DNA from: Thauera sp. 2A1
Lineage (GTDB): Bacteria > Pseudomonadota > Gammaproteobacteria > Burkholderiales > Rhodocyclaceae
Direction: 5' to 3'
NCBI RefSeq assembly: GCF_009469595.2
Contig: NZ_SSXV01000014.1
Coordinates: 59,016 to 123,015, forward strand
DNA length: 64,000 nucleotides
Shown here: in pieces, positions 23,793 through 33,380 of the stretch
Layout: each line of letters begins with the position of its first letter
How positions within the stretch are numbered: the first letter of the stretch is position 1
The notes under the pieces: model-generated
The model's input: the letters and a program-made list of their open reading frames with translations, nothing else
Database searches by the model: none
Told to the model about the DNA's origin: nothing
Program-made: the position numbers and the translations under genes

Positions 23793-23877
23793 TGGTGCCC
23801 GGAACGGGGGTCGAACCCGTACAGCCGAAGCCGAGGGATTTTAAGTCCCTTGTGTCTACCAATTTCACCATCCGGGC
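23793..23877 (-). tRNA. tRNA-Leu (TAA)
   Basis: 85 nt with a long variable arm and encoded CCA. Acceptor GCCCGGA/TTCCGGGC region; the anticodon TAA is in loop CTTAAAA of the GGGA/TCCC stem. It begins 10 bases after the minE stop and may share the min transcript. Confidence 0.96.
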
Positions 23878-23887
23878 GGTTTCTGCG

Positions 23888-24148
23888 TCAGCGTGGCTGC
23901 TCCGGCAGCACGATGTTGACCTCGAGCACCTCGTAGTTGTCCTGCTTCTCGAGCTGGACCTTGATGTCGTCCGGGTTCACCGCGACGTACTTCGAGATCA
24001 CTTCGATCAGCTCGCGCTGCAGCGCAGGCAGGAAGTCGGCCGCCGGGCTGTTGCTGGCGCGCTCGTGCGCGATCAGCAGCGACAGGCGGTTCTTCGCGAT
24101 CTCTGCCGTCTTCTTCTTTTCGCCGAAGAGGCGGGCGAGGAAGGACAT
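23888..24148 (-). CDS. minE: Cell division topological specificity factor MinE
   Basis: 86 residues, the usual size. The N-terminal membrane/MinD-binding segment ([21 protein letters not shown], in part) and the C-terminal dimer domain ([19 protein letters not shown]) are present. It drives MinD off the membrane so that MinCD inhibits septation near the poles. One base separates it from minD. Confidence 0.95.
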   Translation of the reverse strand: MSFLARLFGEKKKTAEIAKNRLSLLIAHERASNSPAADFLPALQRELIEVISKYVAVNPDDIKVQLEKQDNYEVLEVNIVLPEQPR

Positions 24149-24149
24149 G

Positions 24150-24962
24150 TCACTTGCCTCCGAAAAGGCGCTTGATCAGGCCGGGCTTCTCGTAGCTGAC
24201 GAAGCGGAGGGGACGATCTTCGCCGAGGAAGCGGGCGACGACGTCCGCGTAGGCCTCGGCGACGTCCGTGCCCTTGAGGTGGATGGCCGGCATGCCCTGG
24301 TTGGAGGCATGCAGCACCGATTCCGATTCGGGAATCACGCCCAGCAGCGGCACGCGCAGCAGCTCCTGCACGTCCTTGTAGGACAGCATCTCGCCGTCCT
24401 CGACGCGCTTGGGCGAGTAGCGGGTGACGAGCAGATGCTCCTTGACTGCCTCGTTGCCCTCGCGCGCGCGCTTGGACTTGGACTGCAGGATGCCCAGGAT
24501 ACGGTCGGAGTCGCGCACCGAAGACACTTCAGGGTTGGTGGTGATGATCGCCTCGTCGGCGAAGGTCAGCGCCATCACCGCGCCGCGCTCGATGCCGGCG
24601 GGCGAGTCGCACACCACGTAGTCGAAGGCCATGTGCTCGAGCTCCTTCAGCACCGTCTCGACGCCTTCCTCGGTCAGGGCATCCTTGTCGCGCGTCTGCG
24701 AGGCGGGGAGCACGAACAGGTTCTCGCAGTGCTTGTCCTTGATCAGTGCCTGGTTCAGGCGCGCTTCGCCATTGATGACGTTGACCAGGTCATACACCAC
24801 GCGGCGCTCGCAACCCATGATGAGATCGAGATTGCGCAGGCCGACATCGAAGTCGATGACGGCCGTCTTGAACCCCCGCAGGGCGAGCCCCGAGGCAAAC
24901 GCCGCGCTCGTGGTGGTTTTGCCTACGCCGCCCTTGCCGGACGTTACGACGATGACTCTCAC
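24150..24962 (-). CDS. minD: Septum site-determining ATPase MinD
   Basis: 270 residues. The deviant Walker A loop [10 protein letters not shown] is at residues 8-17, switch regions include [10 protein letters not shown] and CDSPAGIE, and the C-terminal amphipathic membrane-targeting helix is present ([12 protein letters not shown]). The start is a GTG preceded by a purine-rich CAGGGGGAAACC. Middle gene of minC-minD-minE. Confidence 0.96.
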   Translation of the reverse strand: MRVIVVTSGKGGVGKTTTSAAFASGLALRGFKTAVIDFDVGLRNLDLIMGCERRVVYDLVNVINGEARLNQALIKDKHCENLFVLPASQTRDKDALTEEGVETVLKELEHMAFDYVVCDSPAGIERGAVMALTFADEAIITTNPEVSSVRDSDRILGILQSKSKRAREGNEAVKEHLLVTRYSPKRVEDGEMLSYKDVQELLRVPLLGVIPESESVLHASNQGMPAIHLKGTDVAEAYADVVARFLGEDRPLRFVSYEKPGLIKRLFGGK

Positions 24963-24993
24963 GGTTTCCCCCTGAAGAATTTGTTTTGCTGTC

Positions 24994-25770
24994 TCAGTCG
25001 AGCTGCAGCGATTCGATGGTGAGCGTATGTTCGGTGCCGGTCAGCCGCACCTGGGCGGGCTTGCCGGCGAAGGTGGCGGGAATGCCGCCTTCGAAAGTCC
25101 GGTAAACGCCGGCGATCGACACCAGCTCCGGGCCGAAGTTGGTGGCGAGGATGCGTGCGCCGTGGTCGCCCTGGGCGCCGGCGATGGCGCGGCCGCGCAG
25201 CGGCCCGTAACAGTGGATGCTGCCGTCGGCGATGATCTCGGCACCGGGGCTGACGCTGCCGATGACGACGAGGTCTGCGCCGCGGGCGTAGAACTGCTGG
25301 CCGGAGCGCAGGTTGCGGTCCAGGTACATGGTTGCGGCCCCAGTGGGTGCAACGGGCGGCGCAGCCGCAGGCGCCGCTGCAGGCGCGACGGCCTGCGGCT
25401 GGGGCGGCGCCGGCGCGCGGGCGGGCTCGGCGGGGCGGTCACGCAGGATCGCGCTGTCCATCACGGCCAGGCCGGCGCGCTGCGCGTCGGCGGCGAGGCC
25501 GTCGGGCAGGCTGCACACGCCGATCGGCTGCAGGCGGTAGCGGCGCATCAGCGACTGCAGGCCGGGCCAGTCGATGCGCTCGGGCCATTGCACGACGGCG
25601 GAGAAATCCAGGATCAGCGATTCGCCGTTGAAGAAGTCCGGCATGCCGCCAAGCATCTTGTGCATGTCGTCGGCGAGGGCGGCCGGTTCGACTGCCTGGA
25701 CCAGCGCAAGTGTGGCGCCGAGCGTCGTGTTGCGGAACTCGATCTGACGGGCGGGCGCGGGTGCGGACAT
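24994..25770 (-). CDS. minC: Septum site-determining protein MinC
   Basis: About 258 residues. It inhibits FtsZ polymerisation. The N-terminal domain (IEFRNTTLGATLALVQA) is followed by an alanine/proline linker of about 45 residues and the C-terminal beta-helix that binds MinD (NLRSGQQFYARGADLVVIGSVSPGAEI, in part). The frame is open to 25842, but the ATG at 25770 gives the family-like N-terminus. First gene of the min operon. Confidence 0.93.
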   Translation of the reverse strand: MSAPAPARQIEFRNTTLGATLALVQAVEPAALADDMHKMLGGMPDFFNGESLILDFSAVVQWPERIDWPGLQSLMRRYRLQPIGVCSLPDGLAADAQRAGLAVMDSAILRDRPAEPARAPAPPQPQAVAPAAAPAAAPPVAPTGAATMYLDRNLRSGQQFYARGADLVVIGSVSPGAEIIADGSIHCYGPLRGRAIAGAQGDHGARILATNFGPELVSIAGVYRTFEGGIPATFAGKPAQVRLTGTEHTLTIESLQLD

Positions 25771-25878
25771 GGGCGGAACGGTCTTCAAAATCAAGGGAGT
25801 GTACTGACGAGGGGGCGCCGGGGCAAGCAGCGCGAATGTCACCCCGGAGCGCTCGCTGCTGGCGGGTTCGAGCCCTGA

Positions 25879-26742
25879 TCAATGCAACGTTGGCGGACGA
25901 AACAGCGCGTCGACGTCGGCGGTGTCGAAGTGGTAGGTGTGGTTCGACAGGTCGTCGTGGACCACCACTTCGCCGTGTTCGGCGAGCAGGGTACGCACTT
26001 CGTCTTCGCCCAGGGCGCGCAGCATGTTCGCGATCTTTTCCGGATCGGCCGGCCAGTCGTGCGTCACCGCGCGCGGCTCGAACACTCGCACCGATTCCTC
26101 GGCGAAGAGGCGGCCGAGCAGCGCTTCGGCGGGCAGGCCGAGCAACTCGTCGGCACGCACCGTCTGCGCCAGTTGTTGCACCCGCGACCAGCCGTCGATG
26201 TCCTTGAGGTCGGCGCCGGGCAGTTTCTGCACGAACAGCGCTGCCGCCGCGTGCGCGTCGCTGGCCAGCCACAGGCCGGCGGGCTGCTGTTCCGATTGCA
26301 CCAGGTAGTGCTCGAAGCACTCGGCGATGCTGGCGCCCTCGAGCGGCACCAGGCTCTGGTAGGGCTGGTCGAGGCCTTCGATGTCGAGCGACAGTTGCAG
26401 GCGGCCATCGCCCACCAGGTCGGCGAGCGTGCCGCCCTGCGGCGCACCTTCGGCCTTGGCGTAGCCGCGCAGGTTGAGGCTCTCCGAGCAGTCGACGACG
26501 AGCAGGCTCACCGGGCCGTGGCCGGTGATCTGGAAAGTGAGGCGCGCGGGCTGTTTCAGGTTGCCGGCGATCACGCTCGACACCGCGCTCATCTCGCCCA
26601 GCAGGCGGGCGACGGCCGGTGCGTAGTTGCGGTCGGCCTGCATCGCCTGCCAGACATCGGTGAGATGCACCACCGCGCCGCGGATGTCGAGCTCCTCGAG
26701 CAGGAAGCGTTGCACGTAGCTGGTGGGTTTGCGCTCGTTCAT
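25879..26742 (-). CDS. hslO: Hsp33-like chaperone lacking the zinc-binding cysteines
   Basis: 287 residues aligning along their length with Hsp33 (N-terminal [19 protein letters not shown], in part; [24 protein letters not shown]). Normal Hsp33 ends with CxC and CxxC motifs that bind zinc and act as its redox switch. Here the first site reads HDWPAD (residues 228-233) and the second VHDDLSN (261-267). All four cysteines are gone while the surrounding sequence is kept, so redox activation by the known mechanism is impossible. The ATG at 26742 follows an AAGGA site. It lies six bases after the ArsC-like gene, in a tex-arsC-hslO run. Confidence 0.88.
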   Translation of the reverse strand: MNERKPTSYVQRFLLEELDIRGAVVHLTDVWQAMQADRNYAPAVARLLGEMSAVSSVIAGNLKQPARLTFQITGHGPVSLLVVDCSESLNLRGYAKAEGAPQGGTLADLVGDGRLQLSLDIEGLDQPYQSLVPLEGASIAECFEHYLVQSEQQPAGLWLASDAHAAAALFVQKLPGADLKDIDGWSRVQQLAQTVRADELLGLPAEALLGRLFAEESVRVFEPRAVTHDWPADPEKIANMLRALGEDEVRTLLAEHGEVVVHDDLSNHTYHFDTADVDALFRPPTLH

Positions 26743-26747
26743 GACGT

Positions 26748-27119
26748 TCATTCCTTGTGCAGGCAGCGCGCGTAAAGATCGGTGTCGAGGCCGATGAGCA
26801 GTTGCAGCGCGCCGCCAGGGGCCGACGCGCATTCGATGACCGGCCGGCGGATCAGGCTGGGCTGGGCCTGCATCAGCGCGATCGCGGCGTGCTCGTCGGC
26901 GATCGCCTGCTGCTCGGGCGACAGCTTGCGCCAGGTGGTGCCGCGCTTGTTCACCAACGCCTCCCAGCCTGTTTGCGCGCACCAGCGCCGCAGCGTGTCG
27001 GCGTCGATGCCGATCTTGCGGTAGTCGTGGAAGCGGTAGGGCACGGCGTTCGCGTCCAGCCAGGCGAAGGCCTTCTTCATCGTGTCGCAGTTCTTGATGC
27101 CGTAGATCACGGTGTCCAT
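26748..27119 (-). CDS. ArsC/Spx-family reductase (YffB-like)
   Basis: 123 residues of the thioredoxin-fold ArsC family. A single active-site cysteine lies in [13 protein letters not shown] near residue 10, as in YffB and Spx-like proteins; there is no arsenate operon nearby. These proteins are thought to act with glutathione, but substrates are poorly known. An AGGGAG ribosome site supports the ATG at 27119. It sits between tex and hslO in one transcription direction with small gaps. Confidence 0.85.
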   Translation of the reverse strand: MDTVIYGIKNCDTMKKAFAWLDANAVPYRFHDYRKIGIDADTLRRWCAQTGWEALVNKRGTTWRKLSPEQQAIADEHAAIALMQAQPSLIRRPVIECASAPGGALQLLIGLDTDLYARCLHKE

Positions 27120-27135
27120 GTTCGTGCGCACTCCC

Positions 27136-29490
27136 TTACTTGCCGCGCGCACGCGCGAAGGCTTCGGCGAGCGCGCCGCCGGCTGCCGGGCGGCGCTCGC
27201 CCTGCTCGCGACGCGCGCCCGCGCCCGGCGAGCGCTGCGCATCGCGACCAGCGTTGGCGCGCGGGCGGGCGTCGTGACCGCGGGCGTCGCGTGCCGGCTG
27301 GCGCGCCGGCTCGTCAGCGAGGCGCATCGTCAGCGCGATGCGGTTGCGCGGGATGTCGACCTCGAGCACCTTCACCTTCACCACCTGGCCCGCTTTCACC
27401 ACGCTGTGCGGATCCTTCACGAAGGTGGTGGACAGCGCCGAGATATGCACCAGGCCGTCCTGATGCACGCCGATGTCGACGAAGGCACCGAAGTTGGTGA
27501 CGTTGGTGACCACGCCCTCGAGCAACATGCCCGGCTGCAGATCCTTCAGCGTTTCGATGCCTTCGCGGAAGCTGGCGGTGCGGAACTCGGGCCGCGGGTC
27601 GCGGCCGGGTTTCTCGAGTTCGGACAGGATGTCCTGCACCGTGGGCAGGCCGAAGCGTTCGTCGGTGAATTCGGCGGGCTTCAGCGACTTCAGGAAGCCG
27701 CCATTGCCCATCAGCTCGCGCACGCTCTTCTTCACGCGGTCCAGGATGCGTTCGACCACCGGATAGGCTTCGGGGTGGACGGAGGAGGCGTCGAGCGGAT
27801 TGTCGCCGTTCGGGATGCGCAGGAAGCCGGCAGCCTGCTCGAACGTCTTGGGTCCGAGGCGCGGCACGTCCTTGAGCGCCGCGCGGTTGCGGAAGGGGCC
27901 GTTGCCGTTGCGGTATTCGACGATATTGGCGGCGAGTGTGGGATTGAGGCCCGAGATGCGCGCCAGCAGCGGCGCAGAGGCCATGTTCACGTCGACGCCG
28001 ACCGCGTTCACGCAATCCTCCACCACCGCGTCCAGACTCTTCGCCAGGCGGCCCTGGTTCACGTCGTGCTGGTACTGGCCGACACCGATCGACTTGGGAT
28101 CGATCTTCACCAGCTCAGCCAGCGGATCCTGCAGGCGGCGGGCGATCGACACTGCGCCGCGCAATGACACATCCACATCGGGGAATTCGCGCGCGGCCAG
28201 CTCCGAGGCCGAATACACCGAGGCCCCGGCTTCCGACACCACCACCTTGGTGAGCTTGAGCTCGGGGTGGCGCTGCATCAGCTCGGCGGCCAGCGCGTCG
28301 GTCTCACGCGAAGCCGTGCCGTTGCCGATGGCGATCAGCTCCACCGCATGCTTCTTCGCCAGCATCGCCAGCGCGGCGAGCGAGGATTCGCGGTCGCGGC
28401 GCGGCTCGAAGGGGTAGATGGTGGTGGTGTCGACCAGCTTGCCGGTAGCGTCGACCACCGCCACCTTGACGCCGGTGCGGATGCCGGGATCGAGCCCGAT
28501 CGTCGGCCGGCTGCCGGCCGGCGCGGCGAGCAGCAGGTCCTTGAGGTTGCGGGCGAAGACGCGGATTGCCTCTTCCTCGGCGCGTTCGCGCAGCTCGTTC
28601 ATCAGCTCGAGCTCGAGGTGGATGGAGATCTTCACGCTCCAGGTCCAGCGCACGGTGTCGGCCAGCCAGCGGTCGGCGGGGCGGCCCTGGTTGCGGATGC
28701 CGAAGCGCGCGGCGATGCGGCCTTCGCAGGGATGCGGCGGAGGCGGGACAGACTCAGCCTCCGGGCGCTCGACGTCCAGCGTCAGGCGCAGTACGCCTTC
28801 ATTGCGCCCGCGCAGCAGCGCGAGCGCGCGGTGCGAAGGCATCTTCGCGATGGGCTCGCGGAAGTCGAACCAGTCGCGGAATTTCGCACCCTCGTTTTCC
28901 TTGCCTTCGATCACCGTCGAACGTACGTCACCATGCTCGTGCAGGTAGTCGCGCAGTTCACCGAGCAGCGTGGCGTCCTCGGCGAACTGCTCCATCAGGA
29001 TCTGGCGCGCGCCTTCGAGCACGCTCTTCGCGTCCGGGAAACCGGCCTCGGCGTTGAGGAATTTCTCCGCCTCGGTTTCGGGCGTGAGCCTCGGGTCGGC
29101 TAGCAGGGCTTCCGCCAGCGGGCCGATGCCGGCCTCGCGTGCGATCTGGGCCTTGGTGCGGCGCTTGGGCTTGTAGGGCAGGTAGAGGTCTTCGAGGCGC
29201 TGCTTGGTGTCGGCGTTCTCGATGTCGGCGCGCAGTTCGGGCGTGAGCTTGCCCTGTTCGTCGATGGAGGCGAGCACGGTAGCGCGGCGGTCTTCCAGCT
29301 CGCGCAGGTAGCCGAGGCGTTCTTCCAGCGTGCGCAGTTGGGTGTCGTCGAGGCCGCCGGTGACTTCCTTGCGGTAGCGGGCGACGAAGGGCACGGTGGC
29401 GCCATCGTCCAGCAGTTGCACGGCGGCGATGACCTGGCGGGGGGAGACGCCGAGCTCTTCGGCGATGCGGTATTCGATGGGAGGCAGCAT
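27136..29490 (-). CDS. tex: Tex family RNA-binding transcription accessory protein
   Basis: 784 residues, the family's usual length. Domains in order: an N-terminal helical region ([13 protein letters not shown]), a YqgF/RNase H-like domain ([18 protein letters not shown]), a helix-hairpin-helix region ([18 protein letters not shown]), and a C-terminal S1 RNA-binding domain ([24 protein letters not shown], in part). A basic Arg/Gly-rich tail follows. It binds nucleic acid and affects transcription and elongation. The ATG at 29490 was chosen over the upstream frame, which lacks family similarity. Confidence 0.94.
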   Translation of the reverse strand: MLPPIEYRIAEELGVSPRQVIAAVQLLDDGATVPFVARYRKEVTGGLDDTQLRTLEERLGYLRELEDRRATVLASIDEQGKLTPELRADIENADTKQRLEDLYLPYKPKRRTKAQIAREAGIGPLAEALLADPRLTPETEAEKFLNAEAGFPDAKSVLEGARQILMEQFAEDATLLGELRDYLHEHGDVRSTVIEGKENEGAKFRDWFDFREPIAKMPSHRALALLRGRNEGVLRLTLDVERPEAESVPPPPHPCEGRIAARFGIRNQGRPADRWLADTVRWTWSVKISIHLELELMNELRERAEEEAIRVFARNLKDLLLAAPAGSRPTIGLDPGIRTGVKVAVVDATGKLVDTTTIYPFEPRRDRESSLAALAMLAKKHAVELIAIGNGTASRETDALAAELMQRHPELKLTKVVVSEAGASVYSASELAAREFPDVDVSLRGAVSIARRLQDPLAELVKIDPKSIGVGQYQHDVNQGRLAKSLDAVVEDCVNAVGVDVNMASAPLLARISGLNPTLAANIVEYRNGNGPFRNRAALKDVPRLGPKTFEQAAGFLRIPNGDNPLDASSVHPEAYPVVERILDRVKKSVRELMGNGGFLKSLKPAEFTDERFGLPTVQDILSELEKPGRDPRPEFRTASFREGIETLKDLQPGMLLEGVVTNVTNFGAFVDIGVHQDGLVHISALSTTFVKDPHSVVKAGQVVKVKVLEVDIPRNRIALTMRLADEPARQPARDARGHDARPRANAGRDAQRSPGAGARREQGERRPAAGGALAEAFARARGK

Positions 29491-29673
29491 GGATGCGGTG
29501 CGCCCATGGGTGGGCGGTGTTTCAGGGACGGGCCCCGCGATCGGGGGCAGGAAGGGCGGGATGTTGCAGCAAGCGGCCGCGTGGAACAAGTGCGAAGGGC
29601 AGCGCCCGCCCGATCGCGGCGGTCGCTGCTCGGAAGGCAGGGGTGCGCTCGCACCCACGCAGGCGCGAACGGT

Positions 29674-30522
29674 TCAGAGCGCGACCAGTGTCTGCCGCCC
29701 CCACCAGCTTGCGCCGGGGTCGAGCTCGATGGGTTGGTGCACCGCCCCGGCTTCCACGCACAGCATGTGGCGGAAGTCGCGGTCGGGCATGTCGGGCAGC
29801 GCGGCGCAGCGTTCTTCCCACGGGTTCCACACCACCACGTCGCGGAAGCCGTCCTGGTTGATGCCGAGGCTGCGGTCGCATTCGCGCACCAGCAGCGGGC
29901 GCGGCACGTCGCGGTAGATGCGGTCGATCTCGTCTTCGATCAGCAGTACGTCGCCGGAGTCGCGCCGCGTGCGCCCGTCGTCGGTGCTGTCCTCGTAGTC
30001 GATGCCGTACAGACCCTCGATGCGGGTTTCCTCGACTTCGCGCAGGCGCAGGTAGGTGTGCAGGGCGGCGGTGAAGGCGAGCGGCTTGTCGTCCTCATTG
30101 ACGATCTCGAGTTCGAGGTCGAGCCGGCTCTCCTCGATGGCGATCGTCAGTTCGGCGGCGAAGCGGTGCGGCCACAGTGCGCGCGTGTCGGCGGTGTCGG
30201 TGCAGCGCAGGGTGACCAGCGCGAAGTCGGTGCCGGTGCGTTCGGCTTGCACCGACCATGGCATCGTCCGCACCAAGCCATGGCGCGGCAGCGGGCCGCG
30301 CGCGGCGAACTGCGGGAAGCACACCGGCACGCCGCCACGCACCGCGCTGGCGCCGTCGAACACGGCCTCCCCGCTGAGATACAGGCGCTCGGCGCCGCCG
30401 GGCGGCGTCCACGATACGAGCTGGGCGCCCTGCAGCAGCACGATGGCCTTCGCGCCCGCGGCGGTGGCCAGCCGCAGTGCGGGCTGGCCATGGAAGTCGA
30501 TCGTCTCGATGGCTGCCGGCAT
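29674..30522 (-). CDS. D-hexose-6-phosphate mutarotase (aldose-1-epimerase family)
   Basis: 282 residues. It probably interconverts alpha and beta anomers of hexose-6-phosphates, as in YeaD. The GGVPVCFPQF substrate loop, HGLVRTMPW, the catalytic histidine in ALHTYLRL and the C-terminal EAGAVHQPIEL match the family. The ATG at 30522 is 6 bases from the end of the upstream pat-like gene, implying co-transcription. A link to sugar-phosphate supply for glycogen is possible but not shown. Confidence 0.88.
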   Translation of the reverse strand: MPAAIETIDFHGQPALRLATAAGAKAIVLLQGAQLVSWTPPGGAERLYLSGEAVFDGASAVRGGVPVCFPQFAARGPLPRHGLVRTMPWSVQAERTGTDFALVTLRCTDTADTRALWPHRFAAELTIAIEESRLDLELEIVNEDDKPLAFTAALHTYLRLREVEETRIEGLYGIDYEDSTDDGRTRRDSGDVLLIEDEIDRIYRDVPRPLLVRECDRSLGINQDGFRDVVVWNPWEERCAALPDMPDRDFRHMLCVEAGAVHQPIELDPGASWWGRQTLVAL

Positions 30523-30527
30523 CGCGT

Positions 30528-33215
30528 TCAATCCTGCAGGGTGAGCACGCCGACCTTGATCGTGCTGTCGTCCGGGTCGTTGCTCAGCACGAAGCCCAGC
30601 TTTTGCACGAACTTCAGCATGCGCTCGTTGTTGGCGAGGAAGATGCCGTTCATGAACTTGAGGCCACGGTCGCGCGCTGTCTCGATGAGCACGCCCATCA
30701 GCTTGCGCGCGAGGCCGCGGTGCTGCCAGTCGTCGACCACCACGACGGCGAATTCGCACGATTCACCGTCGGGATTGACCGCATAGCGACACACGCCGAT
30801 CTCGCTTTCCCGGCCATCGACGGGGAGCGTGGCGACATAGGCCATCTCGCGATCGTAGTCGATCTGGGTGAGGCGCGCGACCATCGCCGGCGGCATCTCG
30901 CGCATCGTGTTCATGAAGCGGTAGTACTTCGTCTCGGGCGACAGCCGGCTCATGAAGTCGACTTCGAGATCGGCATCTTCCGGCTTGATCGGGCGGATCG
31001 TCACCGTGGTGCCGTCGGGCACCGTCCACGTGCTCACCAGGTGCTGCGGGTAGGGGTGGATCGCCATGTGGTCGTAGCGATCCGCGGTGGGCGAGATGTT
31101 CTCTACCTTGATGCGGGCATCGACCGCCACCGCGCCGTTCTCGTCGACGATCAGCGGGTTGATCTCCAATTCGGTGATCCACGGCAGCTCGCAGACCATT
31201 TCCGACACGCGCAGCAGCACCAATTCCAGCGCCTCCATATCCACCGCCGGCATGTTGCGGAACTCGCCCAGGCGGGACGCGATGCGGGTGGAGCGGATCA
31301 TGTCGCTGACCAGGAAGCTGTTCAGCGGCGGCAGTGCGATGGCGACCTCGGGGTTGGCGTCGACGTTGTTGCCGCCCTCGCCGAAGGTGATGACCGGGCC
31401 GAAAGCCGGGTCGCGGCGGACGCCGACGACCAGCTCGCGGCCGTTGCGCTTCTGGATCATCGGTTCGATGGCAATGCCGTTGATGGCGGCGTCCGGCTGC
31501 GCCTTCTTCACCTCGTCGATGATCTCCTGATAGGTGGAGCGCACTGCAGCCAGGCTGCGGATATTCAGGCGCACTCCGCCCACGTCCGACTTGTGGGTGA
31601 TGGCTGGCGAATCGATCTTCATCACCACCGGCAGGCCGATCTCCGCGGCAAGGACCATGGCTTCGGCCGCCGAGCGCGCGACCACCGTCTGCGCGATGGG
31701 GATGCGGAAGGCGGCCAGCAGCGCCTTCGACTCCATCTCGTTGAGCTTCTTGCGATGATCGCCGAGCGCCATTTCGATCACCAGCCGCGCGCTTTCGATG
31801 GATGGCGGCGACAGGTGCGACAGCGAGGCCGGCGTCTGCATCAGCAGCTTCTGGTTGCGGTAATAGGCCGAGATGTGGCTCATCAGCTCCACCGCCGGCT
31901 CCGGGGTGCGGAAGGTGGGGATGCCAGCCTCGATGAACCGGGTGCGGCCTTCGGCGACGAGTTCCTCGCCCATCCAGCAGGTGACCACCGGCTTGTCGGC
32001 CTTCTTCTCGAGTTCGATGATCGCCTCGGCGACACCGGTCGGGTTGGTCATCGACTGCGGCGTCAGCATCACCAGCACGCCGTCGACGTTCGGCCCCTCG
32101 AGCACTGCCTGCACTGCCTTGCGGTAGCGCTCGGGGTCGGCATCACCAAGGATGTCGGCCGGGTTGCCGTGGGACCAGCTCGGCGGCAGCACTGCATTGA
32201 GCTTCTCCATCGTGCTGTCGGAGAACTCGGCGAGCGGAATGCCGATATCCACCGCGCGATCGGCTGCCATCACGCCCGGGCCACCGCCATTGGTGATGAT
32301 CGCGAGCCGGTTGCCGCGTGGGCGGAACTGCGTGAACAGCGCGTTGGCGGCGGCGAAGAGCTGGCCCATGTTGTACAGCCGGATCACGCCGGCGCGGCGC
32401 AGCGCGGCGTCGAAGACCGCGTCGTCGCCGAAGGACGAGGCCGAGTGCGACAGCACCGCGCGCGACACGTCCGGGTGGCGCCCGGCCTTTATCAGCAGCA
32501 CCGGCTTGACGCGGGCGGCACCGCGCAGCGCGCTCATGAAGCGGCGCGCGTCGCGCACGCCTTCCACGTACAGGAAGATGCTTTCGGTGCGCGGGTCGGA
32601 AATCATGAAATCGAGCACTTCGCCGAAATGGATGTCCGACGAGGTGCCAAGCGAAACGACGGCGGAAAAGCCGACGTTGTTCGGCTTGGCCCAGTCCAGG
32701 ATCGCGGCGCACAGTGCGCCGGACTGCGAGATCAGGCCGATCGTGCCCTTCACGGCGCCGGCATGGGCGAAGGTGGCGTTGAGGCCGAGCTGCGGCCGGA
32801 TCGCGCCGAAACAGTTGGGGCCGAGCAGGCGGATGCGGTGCCGACGCGCCGCGTCCATGACCTGGCGCTCGAGCAGGGCGCCTCTCGGCCCGGCCTCCGA
32901 GAAGCCGGCCGACAGCACGATGACGGCCTTCACGCCGGCGCGCCCGCAGGCATCGACGACGGCCGGCGTCTTCTCTGCCGGGATGGCGATCACCGCCAGG
33001 TCCAGGCGTTGTGGCACTTCCTCGATCGACTTGAAGCACGGCACGCCGTGCACGTGCTCGTATTTGGGATTGATGGCGAACAGCTTGCCCTTGTAGCCGG
33101 CGGCCAGCATGTTGCGGATGAGCACATCGCCCAGCGAGGATTCGCGTTCGCTCGCGCCGATGATGCCGACGGAGGCAGGTTCGAGCAGCGGAGAGAGGTA
33201 GTGCTTTTCGTTCAT
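30528..33215 (-). CDS. Bifunctional ADP-forming acyl-CoA ligase-like / GNAT protein acetyltransferase (Pat/PatZ type)
   Basis: 895 residues. The N-terminal CoA-binding domain (SVGIIGASERESSLG), ligase-CoA domains (LISQSGALCAAILDW) and an ATP-grasp part (VMKIDSPAITHKSDVGGV, in part) are followed by a C-terminal GNAT domain (FAVVVVDDWQHRGLARKLM, in part). This is the layout of Pat/YfiQ, which acetylates lysines of acetyl-CoA synthetase and other enzymes. The histidine corresponding to the phospho-histidine of true ADP-forming ligases appears present (LSHSASS); from memory it is replaced in E. coli PatZ, so residual ligase activity is conceivable. It is the first gene of a minus-strand run with the mutarotase. 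Confidence 0.88.
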   Translation of the reverse strand: MNEKHYLSPLLEPASVGIIGASERESSLGDVLIRNMLAAGYKGKLFAINPKYEHVHGVPCFKSIEEVPQRLDLAVIAIPAEKTPAVVDACGRAGVKAVIVLSAGFSEAGPRGALLERQVMDAARRHRIRLLGPNCFGAIRPQLGLNATFAHAGAVKGTIGLISQSGALCAAILDWAKPNNVGFSAVVSLGTSSDIHFGEVLDFMISDPRTESIFLYVEGVRDARRFMSALRGAARVKPVLLIKAGRHPDVSRAVLSHSASSFGDDAVFDAALRRAGVIRLYNMGQLFAAANALFTQFRPRGNRLAIITNGGGPGVMAADRAVDIGIPLAEFSDSTMEKLNAVLPPSWSHGNPADILGDADPERYRKAVQAVLEGPNVDGVLVMLTPQSMTNPTGVAEAIIELEKKADKPVVTCWMGEELVAEGRTRFIEAGIPTFRTPEPAVELMSHISAYYRNQKLLMQTPASLSHLSPPSIESARLVIEMALGDHRKKLNEMESKALLAAFRIPIAQTVVARSAAEAMVLAAEIGLPVVMKIDSPAITHKSDVGGVRLNIRSLAAVRSTYQEIIDEVKKAQPDAAINGIAIEPMIQKRNGRELVVGVRRDPAFGPVITFGEGGNNVDANPEVAIALPPLNSFLVSDMIRSTRIASRLGEFRNMPAVDMEALELVLLRVSEMVCELPWITELEINPLIVDENGAVAVDARIKVENISPTADRYDHMAIHPYPQHLVSTWTVPDGTTVTIRPIKPEDADLEVDFMSRLSPETKYYRFMNTMREMPPAMVARLTQIDYDREMAYVATLPVDGRESEIGVCRYAVNPDGESCEFAVVVVDDWQHRGLARKLMGVLIETARDRGLKFMNGIFLANNERMLKFVQKLGFVLSNDPDDSTIKVGVLTLQD

Positions 33216-33380
33216 GGTGTGGCCCCGCGAGGGTTTGTTATTGCCGGTGGCGATCGTGTCGCCTGAAGCGTCATTCAGGGTCGGGAAATTATACTGCGCT
33301 GCACAAGCGCGCCACGGCGAGTTTTATTGCCAGTGCGACATTCAGCGCGGCGGATTGCCTGCGGCGGGCGGCATTTCGCT

